In this document: one piece after another, positions 1-15,000 of the stretch
How the letters are laid out: every line of letters begins with the position of its first letter
Numbering within the stretch: the stretch's first letter is position 1
Notes under the pieces: generated by a model
The model's input: only the letters and a program-made list of their open reading frames with translations
What the model was told of the DNA's origin: nothing
Database searches by the model: none
DNA from: Spongospora subterranea
Lineage: Eukaryota > Endomyxa > Phytomyxea > Plasmodiophorida > Plasmodiophoridae
Length of the DNA: 64,000 nucleotides
NCBI GenBank assembly: GCA_900404475.1
Contig: OUQQ01000011.1
Location: forward strand, 25,718 to 89,717
Reading direction: 5' to 3'
Position numbers and translations under genes: made by a program

Positions 1-3000
1 AGCCCAATGAACGAACGAGCGTACCCCCTGACCCGGAACCCAGATTTGGCGAAATGGAGCGAACTTGAAACCCATTATTCGTTTGCGGGTTGCTCTGGGA
101 CGAATTGGCACCACCGGCGCTAACTGTATATCTGAATAGAATGGCGATGTCTGACCAATCTGCTCCGTTATTATCGGACACGCGCAGCGACACGGTTGCC
201 GGAACCGGAAACCTGTTCAGGTGTTAAAACCCAAAAATCTGTTGAAATAAAGTGCACAATGTTACTTGGGAGTTTGACATATTATGACAGAAGAGGATCG
301 GCATTCTCCGACAACGGAATCGAGATTGTCGTTAAATCGACACAAGCAAATTCCAATGCGGGACCGAAAGTAACTTCCTGAAACTGTGATCATTGTCGAT
401 CCTGAAATCGGGCCGGACAGGGGGACGATGGAAGAGGGATATAAGTGCATTCCACCTAGGTAAACTTGTCGGTGCTCTGTCAGCGAAAGTGTGGTTGAAG
501 ATCCATACCGAAAAGAAAAGTGGCGTTTCCTGTGAAATTCTGCCCGTTGTTGGTTGCCATGACAGTGATATTAGTCGAAAACTGTTGTGAAAACGGCGCA
601 GGTGACACGTTGGGGACTTTACATTTGATCAAAGAACTGTTGACGAACGTTGCCAATGCGTTGACCGTCCCTGAAAAAAAAAATCGCAAATTAGACGAGA
701 AGGGAATCCGTACACTTAGGAGAAAGTATGCTCACCGAATCTGCAAAAGAGGGTCGAAGAGTTGGCGAAACCGGAGCCTGAAATGGCGACAAGCGTACCG
801 AGGCGTCCTAGAGGTGGCCAAACGGATGAAGCATGAGCTGGCACCGCGTCCACAACCAACAGGAAACCAGGAGAATAATCTTGGGCGTTGTTCGATATTC
901 GGAGGGAAATCGATGGCATTGCTCCGAACCCTATCGATGCTGGACAAGTTACCGAGTTGAAACTTCGCCATGAGGCGGTGACGTTGAGTAAATTCCCAAA
1001 CTGGCACACCAAGTTTGCCGAGTTGATAAAACCGTTCCCGGTAATGGTGATGATAGCTGGTACTCGTGACGGAATGACACTTGTTATCACAATCGAAGAA
1101 TGGAAAGTGTAAGGAAATTGTGATTGGCTAAAATCGTTGCCATTATTCAGGGAAAGTGACACCATCGAGGTGACTGAGCCATTGGACAGTCCGATATTGG
1201 GCGAAACACAGGTGAAAACGCTCCTGGCACTGGAAGGAAGGAAAGACCCGTTCACGATATAATATCCGCCGACGTCGTTGTTGAATTTGCACACCGGGGA
1301 GATATATGGACTCATTGGGGCCGGGTTCTGGAGTGTTATGGTGATAACGGTATTGCCTGACCAGGGTCCAACTGTGGGGGACAAATCATTGATATCATCA
1401 TCATATGCTATGAATGTTGCGTTGGCGCCACTAAATTCGACATTTTGCTCGAGTCGCAGTTTGGCGGATATCGGAATTCCAGCTGACAATCCCTCTGGAA
1501 CTGTGCATTTGGCAGTGGAATCGTTCAGATAATGAGCAGAATGAAAGGGCACGTTGCCAGATGGTGACGTATCGCACCAAAGCCTCACTGAATTCTTGAA
1601 GTTGACACCAGAGACATAGAGAGGCGTGCCTCCACGCCTGGGAACTGCTTTCGGAAACACATTCACCACAGCTGGATCGAGAAAAACTGATAAGTGCAAT
1701 CCTGTGGATAAAAATGTAGTCGACGATCCGAATTGGACCGAGACGGAGGCAGAAGATAAAGGGAAGGAGGAAGGTCTCTGACAAGAGAGAACTGAGTCAG
1801 ACTCCCACGTGCATAGCGAAGAAAGGGAGCTGTTGTCAACGTGAAGTGCGATTGGCTTGATTTCCGGAAATCCAGAACCTGTTAAGCGGAATGAGGGGTG
1901 CGCAACCAATAAAACCTGAGGGTAAACTTCCAGAAATCTGATGTTTGAAGGTAGATAGGTAAACAAGGCCGATGACAAACCATCATCGAAGGAACCCCAT
2001 GGTGTTTGGAGTTTCAGAACGACTGAACCAGATCCATCGATAGCGGGAGCTGTACAAGTCAAGAGAACATCAGAGACGACGGTCGCACGAGCGACAGAAA
2101 GACCAAAAACGCAATCGCTCACAGAGGACATGTTGGCACCGCTGTCCAGAAAACCGAAACCGCTGACGGTGACTATAGAACCGGTATAGCCAACCGTCGG
2201 AGACACAGCGGTTAGCACCGGTGGCGACATATAATGAAACGCCACAGATCCAGCGAAGCTCACGGTGCTTAGAGTTATTTGAACGGTTCCTGCCTTTGGA
2301 AAAGCAGGTGACGCACAGGTGAGTATGTATGACGACACCGTTTTAGCCAGGCTGGCGATCGTATCATTGAAAACACAGAAAACATCGTTTTCAAAGTCGA
2401 ATCCAGATCCGGAAATTGTCAACTCCATTGAACCAAGCAGAGGACCTGACGAGGGAACGACGCTCAACAGTCGCGTAGTAGGGCGGTAGGTGAACGATGG
2501 CAAAGCGGCAGGTAATCGCACTTCCCATGCCGCCGACCGGACCCAGACCAAGATAACGCCATTGAAGCTCACCGCTGGGCTAAGGCAAACTAGTTCGTCG
2601 TCGGACCGGACCAGCGCGGGGATATTGTCAGTGGAACCGAAGACACAGGTTAAGCTAGCGCCAGATCTAGTGAAACCGTTGCCGGCCAGCGTAACCAACG
2701 TCGAGCCCGTGCTAGGACCGGAGGATGGGAAAATAGACGAGAATAATACAATCGGGGGAGAACATATCAAGGACGTATTGCCAACGGTAGGCACTTCCGA
2801 GGCGCCACCGTCCACAGAAAGGGTCATCGGCCCGCACGAATCAGCCGAGCACAACGCTTGCTGTGTGCTGATGATCGTCATTTCTCTCCACGCGCCGGAC
2901 CCAAAGCGGCAGTGCAACGGCGGACGGAAGAACCTCCCGAATATGGTGACGCTGTCAATGGGACCTGTTCCGTGCAACGGCTGGCTGGAGTAGATTGTCG

Positions 3001-6000
3001 GCGGTCGACGGAATTCGAATGCAAGGTTGGGCGTCGTGAAATAGTCTATTCCATTAACAGATACGGAAATTGGATGAAGGGATGCGGCGCTTGAGAGATT
3101 GTCGTCAGGATACCATGAAGGACCATGAGGTGTCCAACATTCTATGCAGGTGGAATTGACAAAACGAGCCTTGGACGAGGACGTGTTTCCGACAAAGCAA
3201 GACAGATCAGGAGTGTTGAAAAACCCTTTTCCCACTACGGAAATCCATTGCGCCCCGACGCCGATGCTTGGATAAAATGAAATCAGCTCAACTGAGTCTG
3301 ATACAGAAACGGTGAAGTTCGCGAGCGTTGCGCCATTGTCGTTGGATAATGCCAACACAATCCGTTTGAGGGGCACGTCTTGGCTTGAGAGCATGCAAAC
3401 CATGACCGACCAAGGGACGACAATAACTCGCGACAGTATCGAGTTGCCGAAGTAGCACTGAGTATCGCTGGTGAACCCAGCACCATAAACGGTGATCGCG
3501 ACAGCCTTGTCGAGGTGAATGTTCCTGGGCTTGATATTGTGGATTTCCGGAGCAGCCGGTGGGTATTGAGGCACATTGACAGGCGGGGGCACCACAAACG
3601 AGACAGGGTGCGATAGATTGGATATATCGACACCATTAACAACTAGAGTAACCAGGACTGGAACCGACGAGGACGTGTTGTGCATTGGCGGAAAACACGT
3701 CAGCGATGTCGATGAACGGACCGCTTCTATAGCTGAGTACTGAGAACCGAAACGAACCGTTGCGATATTTAACATGTCCTGGAAAAATCCAGATCCAACC
3801 AACGTAATCAATTGATGCGACCCTAGACCGATACTTCGGTTCTGTGTCCCAGAGAGCGTTGGGCGGTCGGCGAGGAGTATCTTGGCTGAGTCAAGGGAGA
3901 AGTCGTGACCGTTGTTAGCGACGGCGACTTGGTAGAATCCAGGATCTGGGGGCAGCAACGCTGACACAACAAGGTAGTTCTCCGAATAAAACGTGGGTAG
4001 AGATGTGGTGACCACATTGTGTACTCTGACTCGTAACGAGCTCGAATTTCGGAATCCTGACCCAATTATTGTTAAAACTACGGCCCCAGAAATCACATTT
4101 GGGTACAGGACCGTGGGAGGGACGACATTTGTCACAACAGGAAGAGCTGCTAAAATAAACTTCCAGGGTTTGTTGATACCGGCGAACGTTAAGTTCTGAC
4201 CCAGAGCTTGGCAGGTTACGTAGGTTGGGTCACCGAATGACCAGGACGCAGGGGACGACACGAGACCGCCATCCCAGAAACACGGCCCGAATGAGAGCGC
4301 ACCGAGGACGGTGGCGTTGACAAGAGTTCCCTTGGGCCCTTCTGTAGGAGTTAGAGCGATAATTTCGGGGATCGGCCGGTTCAGAAGGAATGGTGCAGTT
4401 GACAGGCTGGGAACACCGCCGACGCTGATCGAGAACGTGACGTTTGGCAAATCGGACGAGGCAAGTGCAGGGGATATGCAATGGAGTTGTGTTGCCGATA
4501 CGAGTTTAACCACAGAAAACGTTCTTGTTCCAAATATGCATTGAACAGCGGAGGCGTTTGTGCCGAACCCAGAGCCGAAAACGGTGATCATCTCACCACC
4601 GCCAACCTGACCCTGATTCGGTCGGATGGAACCGATAACCGGTTCAGGAATGTAGGTTGCGATGGCCACAACCACAGAATTGATACGCACATGCACAGAT
4701 GATTGAACTACCATAACAGGACAGATGCACGTTGCCAACGTCGACGATATTACTGTCGTCGACGCAGGAACATTCGCCCCGAAAATGCAACTGTCGTTTA
4801 CAGACAGATCGTTGCCGCTGATTGTGATGACATGCCCAGCTATGACCGAAACATGTGGTAAATCCTTAACCTGCGATAGAGCAGAGTCAACAATTAATGT
4901 CAAACTGTTACTGGAATGAGAAGATATGTTGTTAACAAGCACCGAGATGGCAAACAACTGATATTGCCCAATTGTATAGGACCTGGGCAGCGATGGGGTC
5001 ATGCACAGCACCTGAAATAGCAATTCGGTCAAAAGTTCGTTCAACCGATTGACGAATGATACCTGAGTGCTGTTGGAGCCAATGCCAGACATGAACAAAG
5101 GAACGCGTGTCTGGTTGAAACGGCACATCGTGTTGGCGACGTCAAAGCCTGTTCCAACAATCGTAATCAACGTAGGAGCTGAAATCTTGCGAGGATATAC
5201 ATCCATTAGGAACGGGGGCCGTACAACGGATACCTCCATCGAAGGGAGATAGTGTGTCGGGTATTGTTCGTTGACTAGAACGGCCAGAGTCCAATTCTGG
5301 TTGCCTAATAGTGAAGGCAACAGGCAAGCGAACTCGAACTTATGCGCTAGACGATAGACAGAGGGGGATGAGAATGAGAATGCGTTGCTGTTTGTCCCCG
5401 ATTGTGCCCATATACAGCTGAGAGATTCTCCAGCCAATATCATCCGGTTCAATGTCACAGAGATGTTGACCGGCGCCAATTCGGCGACAAGATTTGGGGT
5501 GATGGCTTCGACTATGAATCCGTCACCATAGACAACCGTTGCATTGTGGTGACTCCCCGAGAAATCATTGCTGTTCAACGAACGAGAGACATAAACTGCA
5601 ACGCGCCCAGTGAGATTCCTTGCTGGCGCTAAGCAAACGGCAAACGAATCGGTCGAGATGATGACAGGGACGGCAGATCCAGAAACCCCAAAGTGAACGG
5701 AAGTTACGTCGCTGAACCCGCCTTCAAAGGATGAATGGATTGTGATGGCTGTTCCCCCTGACAATGGTATCGGCCTGTTTGGAGTGATGCGAGATATACG
5801 TAAGGGAGACTGAACCACAAACTGCAGTTGATCCATTGAACCGTCCAATTCAACAGTGTAACTCCCAGGCGACAAGTTTCCAGGCACCGCACATAGAGTG
5901 GACGAGGACGAAACTCTTTGGGCTGTTGACGACGCCACAATGGCGCCTTTGCTGAAAAAACACGTGTTGCCAGATCCTACGTCTGGACCGGTGATATTGA

Positions 6001-9000
6001 TGATTGATGGAGCGAATCCACTTGTCGGGATGAGTTGGTCGATCTGGGGTAGATTTACGAAAGTGAACCCGACGACTCCGGAAGCGCCAATTAGCGACAA
6101 GCTGACAACGTGAGGCAACGATGGCAGCGCTGACCAAACGGGGACGCTGCACAAAATCTCAGTACTGGATACGAAACGCGTCGGAAATGACACTTCTGAG
6201 AAGTCGGTGTCATTCCAGAAGCAGCCAGATATGACGTCGGCAGAAAATTCAGATCCGAATATGGTAACTTGTCTTGAGCTTTGTGGCCATGCTAGAGCAG
6301 TCGCTGATTGTGGACGAACGGACGATATTCTAGGCTGGTGGATAACATTTATGGGTGCTCGACCAACGAGCCCAGACCCTTCCAGGACGTCCAAATAACG
6401 GATTCCGACACTGATGGGTGTAACAACCCCGGAAACATCGCAAACAACTTCAGAAGGAGAATGCCATTGAGCGACAAAACTAGCCGACAGCCCTAGGCGG
6501 CACGTTCGAGCCGCATTCGGGAATTCAGATAGAATGCCAATCGGGAAAACAACCAGCACCTTCGTATCGGCCTGATCGAAGATCACGTTAGGAATCGCTG
6601 TAGTGTTTGTATAATTTTGATAGGTTGTAACAGGGGACGTGACGTTGGATGTCACATAAGTCAACGTCGTGGGTTGACTGGTCGACATAACGAATACGCC
6701 ATCGATGGTAACGGTAACGATAGTGGATGTAACACCGATTGGTACAGGAGCTGGGCTGGCACACGATATGGACGTACTTGTTTCGATTTGTGCTGGTGTT
6801 CTGTGAAAGCCACTGAACCAGCACCATGCGATCGTTCCATCGCGAATGGGAAACCGGCTTCCTGATAGGGTGATGGTTATTGGGGAGGAGCCTGGCGCGA
6901 GAACAGGGGAGATTGCAGTAATGAGAGGAGGTATGACCAGGGTGATCGCAGACGATGACATCGCCCAATGAAGGCACCCTGCTGCCCTGACACCAACCCG
7001 AACATGCTCCTCGTTGATCAGATGAGATGGGACTGGCACAGACAGTTCATCCCTGGAGATATGGGTTATGTTCGATAAAATTTGTGCGACGTCGCCAATG
7101 AACAGGCGATCCACAATATCCAATGCGGTTCCTTTGACGGTAAGAACACTCGTGGATGAAGAAAAATACAGTTCGGTGATAGATGGATATGAAGATATAT
7201 ATTTAAATTGAACTCCATCGTCAATACTCGCCGAACCGTTTGATACGACGCTAACGCCAATAATGCCAGAAGAAGGTAGAGACATAATTCTTGGAATGGC
7301 GCAGAATAGCCATGTGCTCGAAATACATAATTCTGGCCAACTTTCGATTGCCTCCGTCGACGAAAAAACTCTGCATAACGTCCTGCCACATACAATATTA
7401 GCGGCGGTGACGTTGATAATAGCACCTTGAACTCCAGAAGAAGGAAACACCGAAATTACGGTAGGTAATGGATATGCTGAAATCGTCCATGGTGGAGACA
7501 AAACCGGGACAATAAACCCATTCCCTGTTTTCAGAGTGAACACGTGCGTTCCAGCAAGTAAACTCGGTGTCCCTATCACGAAGCAATCAGTGTCAAGTTT
7601 GATAACGAAATTATGTGCGACTTACTGAAGGTAAAAAATGTTGGATGAACGTTTTCAGCGAATACAGCTACTGGAGCACCCGATGACGCAAATTCGGCAC
7701 GAATACCATCGCAAAGAAGAAAATTGGATCCGAACACGGTTATTATCGAATTTCCATAGATCGAAGAATGCTGTGGATCAAAAGACGTGGCCGATGGACT
7801 GGCCAAAACAGTGACCAATCCAGCCAGAACGAAATTGGAAGCGGAATCAGACGAAAACTCAACTGACACCGGGCCGGGCACATACTGATGAGCGTTGAAT
7901 GCCACTGATAACATCGTTGGAGAAATGGATGACGCCTCGACAATTTCGTACCCTCCAAAACGGAATTTTCCAATTGTAGCCGATGAAGTAAAGTTCCGCC
8001 TCGTCCCACCTGGAACAGGAACTGACAAAAGTGTTGTCGAGAAGTTTGCGTCAAAGGCGTGTCTGGTCCAAGTAGATAAAACTAGAGGGACTGTCTGACC
8101 ACCGTCAACGTACGAAATGCGAGTTCTAGCGGAATCCGAGCGAAATCCGGCGTTGACGTCCCCGACATCAATAGCGCCTTCCAAGCTGTACGAGTAATCA
8201 GGAGCGAGACACGTCATCGTGAAGGCGGAGACCACAGAGCATGAGAGTAACATTGTCTCGTTGTCGGTAATTAGCCGAGCTATGGTGCTAATTGAGAGAA
8301 ACCTATCAGATCATGATGTTAATCCTACGGTTGGACAAGTGAAGTTCGCAGTGACCTTGAACCAGTTATCGTCAATTCAGTAAAAGAGCCGGAATTCGTT
8401 GGAATCAATAACGGCGCAACGCCCGTTATCAATGGCATATCCGTTATATCGAACACGGAACCTGAATTCACAATCGACCAATCACTGCCATTGTTGACAC
8501 TGATTTCGATCGAAATATTGAAAGCCGATGGCGCATGGTCCGGTACTGGACATCGAACGACATCGGGTGAAGTGAAATGCGCTTGACGAATGTGCCCAAA
8601 ACCGAATCGGCAAAGTGAATTTGGCCTGAAACCGGATCCGTACACGTAAATACTAGCGTTAGAGCCAACAAACACTCGATTTGGCAAAACTCTGGCAACG
8701 GCACAAATTTCCACAATCTCAATCGGGACCGAGAATAATCCCCATGACAATCCTGAATCCACGCTCAAGCTGACAATCGGCTTCGCGGGCGAGAGCGATA
8801 AAATAGTTATAGGAACAATGCATTCAACAAGATAATCAGTTGCAGACGCTGCACTGATGGTAGACAGCCCAAAGCGGCAAAGTACTTCCTCTAACTGAAC
8901 ATTGGCAAACACTCCTACGATTGTAATACGAGTAGTGCCCGCTATGACAATAGAGGGCGTTATAGAAGTGATTACAGGCGGTTCAAAGATCTGTGGTAAT

Positions 9001-12000
9001 GATGAAAATTATGAAGAAACAAAGTAAAAGGCACATACGTTAAGCGCCCTGGAAGGACGCGACGCATCAGAGTCAGGGATGCAATTCGGCATCACACGCA
9101 CCGACACCACCGAGTTGAAACGAGCAGGAGACGAGCATAATAATGATGAGTTGGACAGGAATACGGAAGGAGGGAAGCGATCGCCATCAAATGCGCAACA
9201 AGACGAAGCGGTGAAGTTGCTACCAACAACAGTGATGGTTATGGGCGAAGAGGCTGGAAAACGGCTTGGTTCTATGGACGTTAGTCCGATGTCTTCAACG
9301 ACGCTGAACTGAACCCGACTTGAGGCAGATGGAAACCCGATCGCAACTGAAAGAGCTGGGTTCGCCCTATCAAGAGCCGGGCTTCGACATGTTGCCAGAG
9401 TGGAAGATATCAGAGTTGAAGGAGTTTGCACGCCATTGGTACCGAAGAAGCAATCATCGCCCGGTTTGAATCCCGCACCAAACAAAGTCAGAACATGGTT
9501 ACCGTCGAGAGAATCGATTGCGGAAGGTTCGATTGAATTGACAGCAGGTGGCGCGTCCAGATAAGTAAACAGCGACGCGCTCCTGATATAATCAACACTG
9601 TTGAAAGAAACACTGATGTAAACAGTAGATTGATCAGAAGGGTTTGAAGGTACACGGCATTGCATCAGATTTGGGGATAGTATGGTGGCAGACGATGTTA
9701 TTAATCCAAACATGCACAGCGCACCACGATCCGAGAACGCAACTCCAGATACATTAACTGTATCTCCAACGATTCCAAATTTCGGGTCAATACCGGTGAT
9801 GGCAATTAATTTTGACAGATAACTGAAAGCGAATCCATCAGTGCTGTTGGACACCTCGACAGAATTTGGAGAAATGTTATCGGAAGGAGAGGAGCAAAGT
9901 AGCTCATCCGGAGAAACCAGTCCCAATGATAAGGAATCGGATGTGAGAAACGAACATGTCTGGCCAGCCTGAAGGTCGACGCCAGTGACCGTGATAATGG
10001 AGCCATTTATGCACGAAGAAGGCTGTATTGAGGAAATAGTTACCGGTGGCGGTGACGAAGGAAACGTTCCTACGACAAAATAAGAAAACATAAATGGGTG
10101 TTTTAACGTTTTTTTTATACATACCGGCATATAATGATAAAGATTCTGTTTCGAGAGCAACGACTTGTGATTCTGACGACGTGAGTACCTCTAGTGATAT
10201 TCCGCATACAACAGCAACATCTGATATGGCAACCGCTATGTGCCTAGATATCTGTCCGATGCGACAAAACCATGAATCAGACGAGGCTAAGAAATTCGCT
10301 CCATAAATAGTGATATCAGAGGCCCATGGAAACTGAGCAGGATTGAGTATTCGAGGGAGCGAGCGTATTTTCACGATTTCAGACGAATTGGTAAAGTCGA
10401 CCCCATTATTTGACAATCTTACGAAGACTGCGTCTGGAAGGCTTTCTGAAGACATGTCGCATAATGCAGAATCCGATGAGACCCAAACCGCCGAAACAGG
10501 AGCATGAATCCCGATTTGGCAGCTATTTTTTGTGATAATCAGAGAATATAATGTTGCAACCTTCCAACTGTTTACCTGAAAAAGTCGCTCGGAAGAAATC
10601 CCGCTCCATGAACCTCAATGATGGACGATCCCAAGCAGTTCGTCGCCGACAGCACGATCAGGTCGGTGTACACGTAGAACGTTAAAGGCTCGGAATATGA
10701 CGTTCCATCGACAGAAACTTCAAGAGAGGCACTTCCCTCATGATGAAAAGGAGGCGAAGAACAGGATGCGGATTTCCCATTTTGAAGCACTTTGGCAGCA
10801 GTTATTACAGAAAAGTTCCAGCGACATTCCATGACGTCTTGAACGAAACCTTCGCCAACCAAACTAACAGCAGTATTTCCTGAAGACGGAACATACATTG
10901 GACTCATACCTTGAAGTGAGATTGCAGGCAAGTACACAAGGCTATATTGAGTCCTGCCTAAGTATTGACCATTTGCTGATACTTCCAGTGGAACCACACC
11001 AGAACCAAAAGACGCATCAAATATAGGAGAAAGACAAGCAACTTTGGACACATTTCCGTTGCTGATATTTGCAGCTTGGATCATTGTCGCAGGAGAACTC
11101 AAAAGCTCTCCGAACCTATCGAAGAATTTGAATAAATCCATCGATCATATGTCGCATACACACCTGCACGACAATTCTGAGGTATTCAAAAATCTTCCAG
11201 AAACAGTTATCATTCTTCCGCCCTGATATCCGCTATAAATCGGAGAGATTCCGGTAACTACTGAAGATGAATATTGGAACAAAACCGAAGAAGATGAAAA
11301 ATCAAGCCCATTATCGGAAACATCAACGATAACTCTGTCAGAGACTGAAGACGGTGCAGAGCAGATTATTTGTGCCGATGAAAGGAATGTTGCCGGCACA
11401 ATCTGAATAATTGTCTTCAGACAAGAACAAAACGAAACAGTCTCATTCTACCTGAGTGCCGAATCGACACCTAAGGCCAAAGCTATCGCGAAAATTGCTT
11501 CCAGTAATGGCAACGATTGTTCCGTTGATACCGTTATCTGGGAAAATTGATGCAACCACAGGTGCAACATGGTACTCATATTCAACAGCGGTTTGCGAGA
11601 GAACCGAATGATTTGCCAGGGCACAGCGGATCTGAGTCAGGCCTACTGAAGATGGCGGCGATACCACAGTGAGACTCTGGTCTGAAATCACAACGGCAGG
11701 TGCAGTGATATCTAATGTATGGTTAAAATCGGATGAAATTAAAGTGGGTAAACACCGACTTGGAAGTGAGAAATGTACAACCATTCCAGCTATAAAACCT
11801 TGTCCGAAAACACTCAAAGTCGTGCCCCCTAGGGACGATCCGAAAGGAGGAAAAACACTTGTCGCAAAGAAAGGGAGAGAAAAGTTGATTGCGATTGGAG
11901 TGAAAAAGTCGTGGCCATTTGAACTGATATCCACGATAGTGTACTTGGTCGTTCCCATAGGCGCTTGACACACTGCTTGTGTGGAAGTAATGGTTCCTGA

Positions 12001-15000
12001 TAACGCCGCAACCTAAATCATTTTAAGCACAAGGAGGATTGACTGCTATTCAGTAAGCACCTTGATTTGTGAGCCAAAACCGTCTTGAAACCGACACCAC
12101 AATTGGTTTGTTAAAAAATTGGTTCCTACAATTGTCGTTGAGGATCCCCCAGAAGGATGAAGGGCTAATCCTGCAACGACGGCATTCGTCATCGAAGGTT
12201 GGGCGATAAACTCGAATGTCGAAGAAGTATTGGCAAATTCTAAACCGTTTATCGCAACGCTAACTTGAACGATGCCAGGTGCATGAGAAGGAGCGAGACA
12301 CATGATTTCAAACGAACTGATGAAAATTGCAGACGCGGAACTGAGGCTATTTCAAAATACGATGAGAAAAACATTGAATCAGTACTCACCTCAATACCGA
12401 GCCAAATTTGCAGATGAGCGTGTCTCTGTTGACGAAGTTGGATCCCGATAAAGTCACCCAAGAAACACCAGCGTAACCCGTAGAAGGGAAGCTGGCTTGA
12501 TCCAACGAGACAAGATCATAGAAGGTAACGGATAGTCCAGATGATGAAAAATCCACGCTGTTAAATGACACTTCAACGCTGTATTGACCAGGAAAACTAA
12601 CATAGGGGGTTGGACATGCAAGGCGACTGCCTGACAGGAAAACAGCCTGGGTCGTGAGCGACTGTGAGGTTGTACTAAAATGACACGTTTTGACAGATTC
12701 ATTCACAAAGTTAGATCCGAATAATGTTAACACTGTGCCCCCAGTGTATGAAGCAACAACTTCCGGGATTATCAAACTTATGCTCGAATCCAAAAACGAC
12801 CGAAAAATGGCAACAGGCGACCATTGAAGGCCATTGCAAGTAACTTGAACAGCAGTAACTGTAGAGTTCATAGACGGAGTAACGCAGCTAACGTAACTGG
12901 AATTGACATAAACTGCAGCAATCTTGGCAGAATCGAACCGGCAGAACAGGCTTGACGTATTGCGCAAACCTAATGTATGGATGGCGACTGGTGTTCCTCC
13001 TGATGCTGGACCCGCTTCTGGAGACAAAGAGACAATGGCAGGGTCATGATAATAGGTGAAGTTGACGCTGCTACTTGAGAAATCAACTGCGTTTGAAGAC
13101 AGGTCAACATTTACCGATCCTGAAACTGCAGTGGAAGGGACAACGCATATCGCAGTAGTTGTATTTACAAACGTATACAGTTGAGTAATGGCTTGACCAA
13201 TTCGACACACAGCTGGTGCTGAGATAACTGATGGATCGGAAAACCCGACCCCACTAACTGTCACGGAATATCCACCAGCGATCCCTCCATGGTCGGGAGA
13301 TACTTTCTGCACAACAATATCTGGAAAATATTGAAAAGTACGTAAGTTTGAAGAAAAATCGACCCCGTTTGTGCTGGCTTCAACGATGGTCGCTTGTAAT
13401 TTGCTTCCGGATAGCGCAGGAACTGAAACTAATAACCGCGTAGAGGAGATAAACTCAGTTTGAACTAACAAACTCCCAAAACGAAGCACGGTGCGTGGCC
13501 GGAACCCTGATCCGAAAACGGTGACGGGAAATGGGCTTCCGGAAGAAGGTTTGCCATAAGGAAAAAAATCATATATCTCCGGAAGATATGAATAGGTAAA
13601 GGAACAAGGAGGTCCTGCCTGAGAGATATCCGATCCATTGTTAACTGAAACTTTCACGTTCACAACTCGAGACGGCAGTCCTCCCGGCGTTTCACACAGT
13701 ACCATCGACTGATTCTGCACAAAGGCGGGCACCAACACGTTCTCAAACACACATGATGTAACAGAGTTCAACTGAGTGCCGACAACGGCGACCATTGTTC
13801 CTCCAAAAAAACTGCCATGATCTGGTGAGACGTAGGTGATAGAAGGCACGGCTACATAAGAAAAATTCTGATTTTGTGAGGTGAACTCTTGACCGCCGTT
13901 ATCGCTGATTTCCACCGAAACAATCCCAGGCGCAAAAGAAGATGGGCTGACGCATGTTATCAACGAACTGCTTATCCACGTAGAATTAGACTCTGAAGAT
14001 AGCAAGCCAAATCTGCACTGAATAGGAAAAAGCGACGTGAAGTTCGACCCAAATATTGAAACTTGAGTACCTCCAGACGTAGGACCAACTGCTGGATATA
14101 TGCGAGAAACTACTGGTGGTGCCGTAAAGTAGTACTCAATTGAGCCAGAAACATAATCGAGTCCGTTCAAGGTGACATCTATGTCTTGTGAATCGGGAAA
14201 CGACGACGTTATAGCAGGGGAAAGGCAGCGGATCAATGTGGATGACAAGTATATTGCTGCGGTAGAAAGCAATGATCCACCGTAGCGACAGGCTAAAGTT
14301 GAAGACGGATAAAAGAAACTACCGGTGATATTTACCCAAGAAGAACGGCCGTTGGCAGGAGCAGAGACAGGGCTGGCAGATAGTATAATGGGAACTTCTG
14401 AATAAACGAACGTGATCCCTAAACCTGTGTAGTCATAACCACCATTATTGGATAATTTCACTGACACAGCCCCTGGGCTGCTCATCGATGGCGTGATGCA
14501 TGAAACTGATGTACTCGTCATGAAGACTGCAAAGACTTCGGGACCTTCAGCTCCAAATTTGCACCAAAGCTCAATATCGGAGCTAGTGTTGGAAAATGAT
14601 CCGGGGACAGCAACATCGATCTTGATTAGGGTTCCACCGTAAATACTTCCATTGTTCGGAACAATGGACTCATACACTAGGGGTGGCATGTAAGTGAAAT
14701 TAACTGGACTAGCGAAAAAATCAAGATAGTTGTCAGTAATAGAAACCGCAACAGATCCTGCAGCCGACGGCGGCGAAACACATGACAGCATGTCAGCTGA
14801 AATCCAAACAGCATCCACGGTCGTTCCCCCAAAATTGCATAAACTTCCGCCAGTTGACGCTGAAAAATTGAATCCCGTCACTGTCACAATGGTGCCTCCA
14901 GCGACAGGTCCACGAATCGGATAAATCGAGGACACCGACGGGCCTATAGCGACGTAATTGAAGTAAAGATTGTCGTGCGACCAGTTTTCCCCTAAGTTGC

